Positions 7,923-15,556 of a DNA stretch of 41,267 nucleotides are shown here, in pieces (within the stretch, counting starts at the first letter, position 1; every line of letters starts with the position of its first letter). Source of the stretch: Desulfobacterales bacterium GWB2_56_26 (GTDB taxonomy: Bacteria > Desulfobacterota > Desulfobulbia > Desulfobulbales > Desulfocapsaceae). The position numbers and the translations under genes were made by a program. The stretch spans positions 191 through 41,457 of the forward strand of contig MGTI01000202.1 of NCBI GenBank assembly GCA_001799365.1, in the 5' to 3' direction. The notes under the pieces are model-generated. The model saw nothing but the letters and a program-made list of their open reading frames with translations, searched no databases and was not told where the DNA came from.

Positions 7923-9371
7923 CTACTGCCCCTCGGCATACACTCTGTCACCTGCCGCGATGCCGTCAGTGATCTCGGCCCACAACTGGCCGCGGTCGCC
8001 TACAGTAACCGGGACATCCTGCGAACCGTCCTGATGACTGCGGCGAACCATCGACTGGCTCTCCTGGTAAAATACAGCACTGAGCGGCACAGCGACGGCA
8101 TCCTCGACCTGCCGGTAGACAATGCGGGTGGTGACGGACATGCCCACATGGATGTTGCCGGTATCGCCCGAAAGACGGATACGCGCGTAGAATCTTCTGA
8201 GATTCTCATTATTTTCATCTTCTTTGGCAAGAGAAGCCACGGACTCGACGGTGCCCGTAAACACCTTGCCGGGGAAGGCATCGACCTCGATCTCGGCGCT
8301 CATCCCGGCGGCAACTTTCGCCACATCCACCTCTCTGATATGGATTTCGGCAATGAGGGCGCTGGTATCGGGAACCTCAAGAAAAGTCTGGCCAACCCAG
8401 ACCGAATCGCCGATCTGAATCTTTCTTCGGCCGTTTTCCCTTGGCAACTCAGGATAGAGAAGGATGCCGTCGGTCGGAGAATGGACATCGCAATTGACGA
8501 TTTCCGTTTTGGCGAGACCCAGGGCGGCGACCTTGTTCTCTTCATTGCGCCGGCTTTTTTCCACCTCCGCCTCGCGGTTCTGGATCAGCAGTTCCGCCGT
8601 CCGTTTCACCCTGTCGAGATTGCTCTCCGCGCCATCGACCAGGAGCTGCGCCTCACGCTGCATCTGCGGCCAGACATAGGCCTTGAAGTTGTCAAGCTCC
8701 GCCCGGGCAACCGCCAGCTGTTCTTTGGCGGTCGACACCTTATCTGCCGCCTTGTCACGTTCGCGCAGGCTGACATGGCCTTTCTCCAAGAGGATATCGA
8801 GATCGGCAAGCTCGCTCTGGCTTAAGTCAAGCGATCTCTCCGCCTGATGAACCTGCTGCTCGAGCGTCTTTCTTTTCAGCGGACCGGAACCGTTTCGGAT
8901 ATTATCCGCCTGAATCCTGGCTATCTCGACCTTTCTGGTGGCCTCTTCGATTTTGCCTGCCTCCTCCTCTTTTTGCAGGGACAGCATCTTCTCGGCGGCT
9001 GCCGAGGTCGCCTTGGCATCGGCGAAAGCCTGCTCGGCCTTTTGCAGATTGTCGAGAAAGGGTTTGGCATCGAAGCGGGCCACCAGCATCCCTTTCCTGA
9101 CCTCGGTGCCCTCCTTGACCAGCCAGACGATTTTCGCCTGGTTGCTTGAAATAAGGGAGGTGATCGGCGAGATGCCGGCCGGGCGGATCACGCCGCGCTC
9201 GATGACCTGGAGGGGAAAGGATCTTTTTTCAACCGTGATGAGTTGCATGGGTTGCGTTTTGCCTGCACCCACGGCAAAGAGGTAATGCCAGCTCAGCCAG
9301 GCGCCGGCGATCAATGCGACGATTCCTGCAGCCATAGTCCTGTATGTGGTAACTCTACCGTACAGTGACAT
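7923..9371 (-). CDS. membrane-fusion (HlyD/MacA-type) adaptor protein
   Basis: The 482-residue product has one N-terminal membrane helix (MAAGIVALIAGAWLSWHYLF). A split lipoyl domain surrounds a long coiled coil (about 100-290, rich in KAEQAFADAKATSAAAEKM-type heptads), and beta-barrel and membrane-proximal domains follow (GMSAEIEVDAFPGKVFTGTVESV). ATG 9371 follows AGAGGA and overlaps the end of the TolC-like gene by 17 bp. It bridges the inner-membrane permease to the outer-membrane channel across the periplasm. The coiled coil is long for a MacA protein, fitting a TolC partner. Confidence 0.9.
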   Translation of the reverse strand: MSLYGRVTTYRTMAAGIVALIAGAWLSWHYLFAVGAGKTQPMQLITVEKRSFPLQVIERGVIRPAGISPITSLISSNQAKIVWLVKEGTEVRKGMLVARFDAKPFLDNLQKAEQAFADAKATSAAAEKMLSLQKEEEAGKIEEATRKVEIARIQADNIRNGSGPLKRKTLEQQVHQAERSLDLSQSELADLDILLEKGHVSLRERDKAADKVSTAKEQLAVARAELDNFKAYVWPQMQREAQLLVDGAESNLDRVKRTAELLIQNREAEVEKSRRNEENKVAALGLAKTEIVNCDVHSPTDGILLYPELPRENGRRKIQIGDSVWVGQTFLEVPDTSALIAEIHIREVDVAKVAAGMSAEIEVDAFPGKVFTGTVESVASLAKEDENNENLRRFYARIRLSGDTGNIHVGMSVTTRIVYRQVEDAVAVPLSAVFYQESQSMVRRSHQDGSQDVPVTVGDRGQLWAEITDGIAAGDRVYAEGQ

Positions 9372-10839
9372 CGTTCATCCTCTGCGGTTCGGGACTTGCG
9401 GAATCATCCGTACCATCAAGCGACATGGCCACCCACTGCCGATCCAGGACACCAAGATTATAGGCCAGTGTGGTTGCCGCAATGTTATACGCCGTCATCG
9501 ACCTGGAGATATTGACCTCGGCCTCGGAGTATGCCGATTCCGCATCGAGCACCGCGAGATTATCGGAGAGTCCTTGTTCATAACGGGTCTTGGCGAGATC
9601 AAGGGCCATCCTCGCCTGCTCCAGTCGTTTGATATTTATCTGATGATTTCGCTCCTCGGCGAGGAGGTCCTGAAAGGCCTCTCTGGCCTCTCTGGTGATT
9701 TTGCGCTGCAACGCCTCTTTGCCTCGGTGCAGTTTCGCCTTCTCGACCTTTTTCCGCAACAGGGCACTTTCCTCATTGAATCTGTCGAAGGTGGACATCA
9801 TCTCCAGTTGAACCGCCCAATTGGTCTCGTCGAGAGAAAGCGCATCCTCGCTCGAATTCCCCTCTCCGCGCTGCTCCAGCACGAAGCTGAGACCGACATC
9901 GGGGGCCAGATTCTGCTTAGCCTTGAAGGTTTCCGCCTCGTTGATCTCGACACTCACCCGATAGGCCTGCCAGTCCAGGCGGGTGAGGAAGAGATCCTCT
10001 TCCCACGACTCGGGGATGACAGGAACCATCTTATCGATGGCATCCGGTACCTGCATCGCATGATCATCCGCTATTCTTACCATCTCCCGAAAGGCGTCTT
10101 CGCCCCGTTGCTTCTGCCGCAGCTGATTTTCCCTGGCGCTCTCGGCGTCAAGCACGGCCAGTTCGGCTCGGTAGACGTCGACCTTGGAAACCAGCCCCAC
10201 CGACTGCCGCGACACCGCGGAATTCAGGTGCTCCCGGTTGCGGGTGAGGGCCTTTTCCACCTTGGCGAGGAGCTGTTCGGCAAGAGCCAGATCGTAATAT
10301 TTCTTTACCGCAGAAAGAATCAGAGTCTGTCTTGCCCGCTCGGTCTTGATCTCCTCTTCTTTCTGCCGCAATTGCGCCACAGTCAGATCGCTTAAGTTGT
10401 ACTTCGCTCCCCAACGGCGAAACAACCCCTGGGATACTCGCACATAGGCTTTGGCGTTGGTCGAATTCTCGACCACATAGCCCGCATTGTCGTCAATCCT
10501 GTTGCCGACCATCCCGTAGGCAATCGAACTGCCGATACCGGTCTCTTTGCGCATCTCCAGTCCGATCTGCTGGGAACCGGTCCCCTGGCGGATACCGAAA
10601 TTAGTCAACGGCACCAGTCTCGTATCGAACCGATGCTCCGCACTGTTGATGTCCATCTTGCTGAACAGCAGATTATCACGGAGATCGTACGCCGCATCGC
10701 TTTGCGTAAGAGTGAGATCGATAGTCTGCATGAGACCCAGGCTTTCTGCCGCTTTGGCTGAAGCCGGGGGCTGCACGAGAAGGCAGCATAGCAGTGAGGA
10801 GATGAAAAAACGAACCACTTTTCCCGATATGAATGGCAT
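9355..10839 (-). CDS. TolC-family outer membrane efflux protein
   Basis: The 494-residue product has a signal peptide (FFISSLLCCLLVQPPASAKA). Two OEP repeats are recognisable by their helical hairpins, for example RYEQGLSDNLAVLDAESAYSEAEVNISRSMTAYN near the C-terminus, a typical TolC signature. It is the first gene of the export operon. TolC proteins form trimeric channel-tunnels in the outer membrane. The operon faces away from the FxLYD-like small gene at 11171, with a 330-bp gap between them. Confidence 0.9.
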   Translation of the reverse strand: MPFISGKVVRFFISSLLCCLLVQPPASAKAAESLGLMQTIDLTLTQSDAAYDLRDNLLFSKMDINSAEHRFDTRLVPLTNFGIRQGTGSQQIGLEMRKETGIGSSIAYGMVGNRIDDNAGYVVENSTNAKAYVRVSQGLFRRWGAKYNLSDLTVAQLRQKEEEIKTERARQTLILSAVKKYYDLALAEQLLAKVEKALTRNREHLNSAVSRQSVGLVSKVDVYRAELAVLDAESARENQLRQKQRGEDAFREMVRIADDHAMQVPDAIDKMVPVIPESWEEDLFLTRLDWQAYRVSVEINEAETFKAKQNLAPDVGLSFVLEQRGEGNSSEDALSLDETNWAVQLEMMSTFDRFNEESALLRKKVEKAKLHRGKEALQRKITREAREAFQDLLAEERNHQINIKRLEQARMALDLAKTRYEQGLSDNLAVLDAESAYSEAEVNISRSMTAYNIAATTLAYNLGVLDRQWVAMSLDGTDDSASPEPQRMNDVTVR

Positions 10840-10966
10840 AAAATTAAAAAATCCACGACTGAACGATCATCACGTGCAAAAGGACGGCTGAACGCTGCTG
10901 CCGTTGCGATACAATCAAGTTCCGGTACCATACCATATCGTCCCTATTTATCAATTCATCTTTCCT

Positions 10967-10994
10967 TGACAGTGTAATGTTTGAAAGTATAGAA
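10967..10994 (+). promoter_or_regulatory. sigma70-type promoter upstream of the gene at 11171
   Basis: Consensus -35 TTGACA (10967-10972), 16-bp spacer and -10 TATAGA (10989-10994) point toward the small secreted-protein gene, with a leader of about 170 nt. The rest of the 10840-11170 gap holds no gene I can support. No clear promoter for the opposite-facing TolC operon was identified. Confidence 0.5.
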
Positions 10995-11170
10995 TTATCA
11001 GGTAGGTACAGGTTTGGGAAACCATTGGTGTTCCGAGCCTGGAACGCACCGGCACTCCTTCACGAATCCGGCATCCGTAGCGCATTGAATGGCATTTCCC
11101 TCTTCACGGATCGCACTGGTTTTGGAACGTGTGCAGTTGGCCATCAAACTCTTCTTGGAGCATGACAACA

Positions 11171-11554
11171 ATGAAAGCACTCTTGTTCTTGGTTCTCGCC
11201 CTTGCCGTTTTTTTTGCTTCGCTGGCATCTTTTGCAGGGCAAACCGGCAATCTCAATTCAACCCAATTCGAGCAGAAGCTGATTGCCGTCGAGGACCTTG
11301 CCGCAGAGTTCCATTCCGACAGCGGCACCGTTATGGTGACGGCCAGGATAAAGAATGTCTCGCAGGCAATGATCAGAGGTTATGCAACAATTTACCTGTT
11401 ATCCGCCGAAGGCAAAAAAATTCATGCCTTCCAGGAAGAGGTCAACAGTGGAGAGGTCTTTGCCCATGGTACGACAGTCGATTTCAAAGCGACCTCGAAA
11501 GTAAGCGACCTCAAAAAGGTGGCTTCGATCAGTGTCGATTTTACCCAGAGCTGA
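11171..11554 (+). CDS. small secreted protein, FxLYD-like
   Basis: ATG 11171 is favoured because TTGGAG lies 10 bases upstream; the earlier ATG at 11162 would be too close to it. The 127-residue product starts with a signal peptide (MKALLFLVLALAVFFASLASFAG). About 100 residues of beta-rich sequence follow, with VMVTARIKNVSQAMIRGYATIYLLSAEGKK and FAHGTTVDFKATSK. This pattern resembles FxLYD-type immunoglobulin-like domains (strand, N-x-S turn, strand, closing hydrophobic-polar strand). It converges with the GIN-domain gene across a shared terminator region. Its role is unknown. Confidence 0.65.
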   Translation: MKALLFLVLALAVFFASLASFAGQTGNLNSTQFEQKLIAVEDLAAEFHSDSGTVMVTARIKNVSQAMIRGYATIYLLSAEGKKIHAFQEEVNSGEVFAHGTTVDFKATSKVSDLKKVASISVDFTQS

Positions 11555-11562
11555 GCAGAACG

Positions 11563-11595
11563 AAAAACGGCCCGGTCTTGATCGAGACCGGGCCG
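11563..11595 (-). terminator. terminator of the fibre cluster
   Basis: CGGCCCGGTCT and AGACCGGGCCG form a perfect 11-bp stem with a 6-nt loop (11568-11595). On the minus strand it is followed directly by TTTTTCG. It therefore closes the minus-strand cluster ending with the GIN-domain gene. It may also slow plus-strand transcripts from 11171. Confidence 0.85.
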
Positions 11596-11626
11596 TATAC
11601 AGGACAGATGATAATTTTATGTTTTT

Positions 11627-12340
11627 TCAGTCTTCGGGGGTAAATTCACTGACATCCTGAGCATCCACGTCTACGACTTTAGGTTTTCCCGAGTAGTGGA
11701 TGGTACTCGCATCGGTCCCCGTCCCGGTCAATTTACCGGTAACATTGAGGCGGGCCGTGGTTGCATCGCTTGCCTTGATGCTGATATTTCCGGCGTTGAG
11801 TTCGGAACCGTCGAATTCGGCAGTATCCTGAATCTTGAGATCGAGCGATTTGACGGTACCGGAAATTTTCAGGGTAGTTGTCCCGTGGAGGTCGACCGAC
11901 AATTTGTCGTTCACGAACGAACTGCAGTCGACGACCAGTTCGCTGCTGCCGTCAGCGGTAATAGATGAGAGGTCTTTTTGGACAATATCGACAACAAAGG
12001 AATTTTCGGTGCAGTACGATTCGGTGGTTGAGAGGCTCAGCTTGTTATTCTTGACCACCGCGTCAATCAGGGGATGAAGATTCTTGTCGGCCGTGACAGC
12101 AACCTCGGACTTTGGCCCGCAACTGAGATTGACGACGAATACACCTTCAACTGCCAGATCCTTAAACGCCTCAAGGGAACGCTGTTCCTTGACGATTATG
12201 CCATTGCCTTTGCGGCAGTTGCCCCCGACAATTGTGCCGGTATTCACTTGATTGTTCACTCCGATGTTGATCTCGGTTGTTGCCCCAAGCAGGAAAACCA
12301 GGGCCGATCCGGCAAGCGCATACTTTATTCCGATATTCAT
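11627..12340 (-). CDS. GIN-domain (DUF2807) protein
   Basis: The 237-residue product has an N-terminal hydrophobic export segment. Residues about 50-230 show the putative auto-transporter adhesin (head GIN, DUF2807) pattern: LEAFKDLAVEGVFVVNLSCG, VVKNNKLSLSTTESYC, ITADGSSELVV and a repetitive parallel beta-helix ladder (LSVDLHGTTTLKISGTV, LDLKIQDTAEFDGSELNAGNISIKASDATTARLNVTG). Such domains form right-handed beta-helices in the periplasm or at the surface. Just after the signal it carries INIGVNNQVNTGTI, which resembles the core of the fibre repeat. It is the last gene of the cluster and ends at a strong terminator. Confidence 0.8.
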   Translation of the reverse strand: MNIGIKYALAGSALVFLLGATTEINIGVNNQVNTGTIVGGNCRKGNGIIVKEQRSLEAFKDLAVEGVFVVNLSCGPKSEVAVTADKNLHPLIDAVVKNNKLSLSTTESYCTENSFVVDIVQKDLSSITADGSSELVVDCSSFVNDKLSVDLHGTTTLKISGTVKSLDLKIQDTAEFDGSELNAGNISIKASDATTARLNVTGKLTGTGTDASTIHYSGKPKVVDVDAQDVSEFTPED

Positions 12341-12353
12341 CCAGCCCCCTTCA

Positions 12354-12659
12354 TTACTCGATGGCGATGAACGGCTTCTTCAAATCATTTTTAGTCATTT
12401 TACTCTCCGGGGTATCGCCGTAGGTCCGCATATACACGGTTCTCGTTTCCCCGGAAACCGTATCCAGCACAAAGGCGCCGATCACGCCGCTCTTGTTGTC
12501 GATCTGGGTTGCCCAGGAGGAAATGGCATATCTGCCGAAATTTAACGTATTGTTTTGAAAATCCGAAGAAGCTCCAAGGAGCAAAAACACCGCGGCAAGA
12601 CTAATAATCCCCAAAGAAAAATACAGAAACCTTTCCCGCCATTTTTTCGCAGTATTCAT
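12354..12659 (-). CDS. small membrane-anchored protein of the fibre cluster
   Basis: The 101-residue product has a basic N-terminus (MNTAKKWRER). One hydrophobic helix (FLYFSLGIISLAAVFLLLGA) could be a signal anchor or cleavable signal. The extracytoplasmic part (about 70 residues) has FQNNTLNFGRYAISSWATQIDNKSG and a strand-rich VIGAFVLDTVSGETRTVYMRTYG. No family is recognised. It starts 80 bp after the LPP20-like gene and ends 13 bp before the GIN gene. Co-transcription suggests a helper role in the same envelope system. Confidence 0.65.
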   Translation of the reverse strand: MNTAKKWRERFLYFSLGIISLAAVFLLLGASSDFQNNTLNFGRYAISSWATQIDNKSGVIGAFVLDTVSGETRTVYMRTYGDTPESKMTKNDLKKPFIAIE

Positions 12660-12685
12660 AATGAGCCAAAAAGTTAAAGATCAAG

Positions 12686-12718
12686 CGGATGGAAGAACCT
12701 TTGGGGATCCTCCATCCG
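12686..12718 (-). terminator. intercistronic hairpin (attenuator-like)
   Basis: CGGATGGA and TCCATCCG form an 8-bp stem extended inward with two mismatches. On the minus strand it is followed by a T-rich but interrupted tract. It lies between the LPP20-like gene and the 101-residue gene and may reduce expression of the last two genes. Confidence 0.45.
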
Positions 12719-12738
12719 ATTAGTCAAAAAATCAGCAA

Positions 12739-13521
12739 TTACATCTGCTTATTGGGTTCTCCGGATGCCGGGGGAGCTTCCGCGGCCACCTGTTTTTTGG
12801 CTTCAGAGAAGTCGTCAACCGAGGCGCCATGGCCTTCAACCTCCACAAATTCGCCAGCCCCGGGGATGGTAGCACCCAACAGCTCCTCGATATCCTTGAC
12901 ATTGACCCTGAACTTGACAAAGGCGTTCCCTTCTTCATCCCAGCCATAGTCGACGAGATCGGCGAGATAGGTGGTGGCCATGACTTTGACTTTGACCACA
13001 TCCGAACTCAACATATAGTTTTCAACCGTAGTCTGGCTCTCAAGGGTAAAACCCACCACCGTCTTCACCAGGTTTTTGTAACCGTCGAGTTCTGCCGCCC
13101 GCAGGGCTTTTATGGGGCCGGCGTTGGCCGGGGTGGAGGTGGCAAAGGCCACTCTCTTGAAAATCTTGCCTTTCAGGCTCAGCACCTGGCCATCGATATT
13201 GGTGATTTCATCGAGGCTTATCGACGCGGTGGCCTGGGCGATATCCTTCTCGGCATCATACACAACTTCATCGATTTTGATGCCCTGGATATCGGCACTC
13301 GTCTTGGATTCGGTCTTGCCGACAAAGCTTGCGGCAATCATATCGACCACTTCCTCGCTCGACCGTATCTTCAGGCCATATACCGACTCAACGATCGCAC
13401 GCTCGGCGAGCACCCTGGCGGCCCGGGTCGACATTATTTTCTTATTCCCGGCCCAGGCGACACCAACACTTCCCATCACTGCTATCAGCAGCACCACAAA
13501 AGCCCTATTCTTTGACAACAT
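12739..13521 (-). CDS. double LPP20/FlgT-N-like secreted protein
   Basis: ATG 13521 is chosen because AGGAG lies 8 bases upstream; the GTG at 13530 overlaps that site. The 260-residue product has a signal peptide (MLSKNRAFVVLLIAVMGSVGVAWA). Two copies of an LPP20-like module follow. The first (about 30-110) reads ARVLAERAIVESVYGLKI then DMIAASF and IQGIKIDEVVYD. The second (about 135-220) reads ALRAAELDGYKNLVKTVVGFTL then VKVKVMATTYLADLV. This alpha/beta domain occurs in LPP20 lipoproteins and in the N-terminal part of FlgT, which sits next to CsgG-like folds in flagellar basal structures. It follows the CsgG-like gene by about 45 bp and may be its periplasmic partner. Confidence 0.65.
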   Translation of the reverse strand: MLSKNRAFVVLLIAVMGSVGVAWAGNKKIMSTRAARVLAERAIVESVYGLKIRSSEEVVDMIAASFVGKTESKTSADIQGIKIDEVVYDAEKDIAQATASISLDEITNIDGQVLSLKGKIFKRVAFATSTPANAGPIKALRAAELDGYKNLVKTVVGFTLESQTTVENYMLSSDVVKVKVMATTYLADLVDYGWDEEGNAFVKFRVNVKDIEELLGATIPGAGEFVEVEGHGASVDDFSEAKKQVAAEAPPASGEPNKQM

Positions 13522-13567
13522 GGCTGTCACTCCTTTAATGTCCTTTTTTGACCGGCAGATTGGTGTC

Positions 13568-15034
13568 TTACCACTCGTCAGCAGAGAGCTGACGTCCGAA
13601 TTTCTTTGGTTTTACGGCCGGAGCTGCGGCGGCCGGAGCCGCGGCGGAAGCTTGCTCGACCGCAGCTGCTTTCCTCTGGATCACCGGCGCAGGAGCTGCC
13701 TGAACCGCCTGTTGAGCCTGAGCAACCTCTTGAACGGGCTCTGCGGCCTGAACAACAGGAGCCTCGACAGCCTGTTGCTGCGCGACAGGTGGTGCCTCGA
13801 CCGGAGGTGCAGTTTTCTTCTGAGCCTTGGCGGTGGATTTTGGCTCTGGGACATCCTGGGCCTGCATCTGTCTAGCAAAATAATCGTTGATCTTTGTTCT
13901 TCTGGCGAGCACTTCGCGACTGACGGGAATGGTGAGATACAATTTGGTGAACAAGGCTTCGCTGATGCCCTTTTCATCACCGGCAAACGACGGGTCAAAG
14001 CTCCGTAATGCCGCCTGGGTATTGCTGTCCAGCCTGTTGTTGATGACAACATCATGGCCATGGAGAACCAGCCATTGCTGGGCCGCACCTATTCGATCAG
14101 CCCGCTCCATCCTATAGTAGGTAGCGGAAATGGAATCGAGGACAACCTTGTCCGGCTGGACATCGTCGCCCATTAGGCGCCAGTACGGCAGGGCCAGATA
14201 TTTGCCTATCATCTGGATCATGCTCACCTGGACCAGAACCCGCACCGCTTCGTGGCGGCCCTGGACTTTTTTGATAGAGCCTTTCAAACCGAAAGTCGGT
14301 CCGAATAAGGTAATGCCGACCTCCTCCTCGCGCAGGCCTTTATACACCTCCATGCTGTTGGTGGTGGTCATCCGCGGGATTCCCGCGAGCGTCTGGAAGT
14401 CCTTGAGATTGAAGTCGAGGGTTATCCTCGCCTTGCCCGTTTTTGAGGTATCTCCGTAACTTGCCCCGGCGGTTTCGGAAGGAAACCATTTGGGGGCGCC
14501 GGTAAATTCGGCTTCGACATCCAGGTTGGTACCCTCACCCCGGGTTTCCAGGCCACGATCGAATTCGGTAATGCCACCAGTGATAACCACGTCGGGGATA
14601 GTCTTGTTATCGAAGCTGCTGTATCCGGAAACCATCTGGTTCTGAATATAGGACGGGTTGTATTCGATGAAAATGATATTGCCACCGATGTTGTTGAGCG
14701 TGCTTTTCATTATCTCGGTGATGTTACGCTGGATCTCCCCACCGGTCGTTACCGAGGTTCCCGTTTCATCGGCAATGTCCTGACTCTGCACCTTCATGAG
14801 TCCCGTGTCATAAATCTGCGACATCAAACCGAGATCGATGAGTGCTTGTGAATAGGAAGTTACCTTTTCCACCGGCGCACTCTTTTCGAGCTGGACATCG
14901 ACATTCTTAGGATTCATATCGCCACAAGAGGACATAAGAACGAGCGCCAGGCCCAACAGGAAGCAGTTGACAGCGGTTTTTGATTCCCCGCCGCAAGCCA
15001 GCTGACGAGCATTCACAGTTTTGTTGAGTCTCAT
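13568..15034 (-). CDS. diverged CsgG-like lipoprotein (candidate fibre secretion pore)
   Basis: The start is uncertain: ATG 15034 is used, with an ATG at 15061 and a TTG at 15088 also in frame. The 488-residue product has a lipobox LMSSC (Cys37). Residues about 60-300 follow the CsgG pattern: a DETG turn after the first strand, VVITGGITEFDRG, ARITLDFNLKDFQTLAGI, and two long amphipathic segments (GITLFGPTFGLKGSI; AVRVLVQVSMIQMIGKYLALPYW) where CsgG has barrel and closing elements. The C-terminal 190 residues add a helical part and a Pro/Ala/Gln/Val-rich tail ending KKFGRQLSADEW, absent from classic CsgG. It follows the small repeat-like gene directly and is the best candidate exporter of the repeat protein. 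Confidence 0.7.
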   Translation of the reverse strand: MRLNKTVNARQLACGGESKTAVNCFLLGLALVLMSSCGDMNPKNVDVQLEKSAPVEKVTSYSQALIDLGLMSQIYDTGLMKVQSQDIADETGTSVTTGGEIQRNITEIMKSTLNNIGGNIIFIEYNPSYIQNQMVSGYSSFDNKTIPDVVITGGITEFDRGLETRGEGTNLDVEAEFTGAPKWFPSETAGASYGDTSKTGKARITLDFNLKDFQTLAGIPRMTTTNSMEVYKGLREEEVGITLFGPTFGLKGSIKKVQGRHEAVRVLVQVSMIQMIGKYLALPYWRLMGDDVQPDKVVLDSISATYYRMERADRIGAAQQWLVLHGHDVVINNRLDSNTQAALRSFDPSFAGDEKGISEALFTKLYLTIPVSREVLARRTKINDYFARQMQAQDVPEPKSTAKAQKKTAPPVEAPPVAQQQAVEAPVVQAAEPVQEVAQAQQAVQAAPAPVIQRKAAAVEQASAAAPAAAAPAVKPKKFGRQLSADEW

Positions 15035-15084
15035 AATAATTTTATCCAGTAAGTAGTTCATGAGCGATACACAATACGCTGCCT

Positions 15085-15423
15085 TCAATCTGAAATATTG
15101 GTCTTCGAACCTTTGCTCTGGTCGATAATGTAAATATCTCCCTTCACCTTGCTGCCGGCACCCAAGACCACGCTATTCATGTTGGCATCGCCTGACTTGC
15201 CGCCAATCTTGTCCTTATCGCCTTTTTTGGTGGCCGCTTTGCTCTTAGCATTCATAACGATGAACTTGATGTTTTGATCCCCTTTTCCTATCTCATCGTC
15301 CTTCGCTATCCCTTCATCGTCAAACTTGGAAATACCGTCATCCAGGTCGCCGCCAAAGGCTGCGCCCGATAAAAGAATCAAGGAGAGAGATAAGAGAAGG
15401 CTTAGAGTGATTCGAGTTTTCAT
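15085..15423 (-). CDS. small secreted protein with fibre-repeat-like core (nucleator candidate)
   Basis: ATG 15423 (MKTRITLS) is preferred because GAGAG lies upstream; the ATG at 15438 lacks one. The 112-residue product has a signal peptide ending in GAAFGG. A charged Asp/Lys-rich region follows, and then a segment reading SGDANMNSVVLGAGSKVKGD. ANMNSV matches the ANMGSV core of the ten-repeat protein encoded just upstream, and a second weaker unit (QNIKFIVMNAKSKA) precedes it. In curli systems a minor subunit of similar size (CsgB) nucleates the major one. That role is inferred here from size, order and the shared motif. Confidence 0.65.
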   Translation of the reverse strand: MKTRITLSLLLSLSLILLSGAAFGGDLDDGISKFDDEGIAKDDEIGKGDQNIKFIVMNAKSKAATKKGDKDKIGGKSGDANMNSVVLGAGSKVKGDIYIIDQSKGSKTNISD

Positions 15424-15496
15424 TTTTGCATCTCTCATGAGTATAAAGAAGAAGTGTCATCGGAAAACGGATCGAGCGTGTCAAGCTCTTCCCAGC

Positions 15497-15537
15497 GTCC
15501 CTCTTGACTCAGCGGTCATCCGTGAATCAAGAGGGAC
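15497..15537 (-). promoter_or_regulatory. intercistronic stem-loop after the repeat-protein gene
   Basis: GTCCCTCTTGA and TCAAGAGGGAC form a perfect 11-bp stem with a 19-nt loop, lying 20 bp after the stop of the repeat-protein gene. No T-run follows on the minus strand, so it is more likely an mRNA-stabilising or partly terminating element. Such an element would let the major subunit be made in excess of the downstream genes. Confidence 0.5.
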
Positions 15538-15556
15538 CTCTGTCGTTCTTCTTCAG

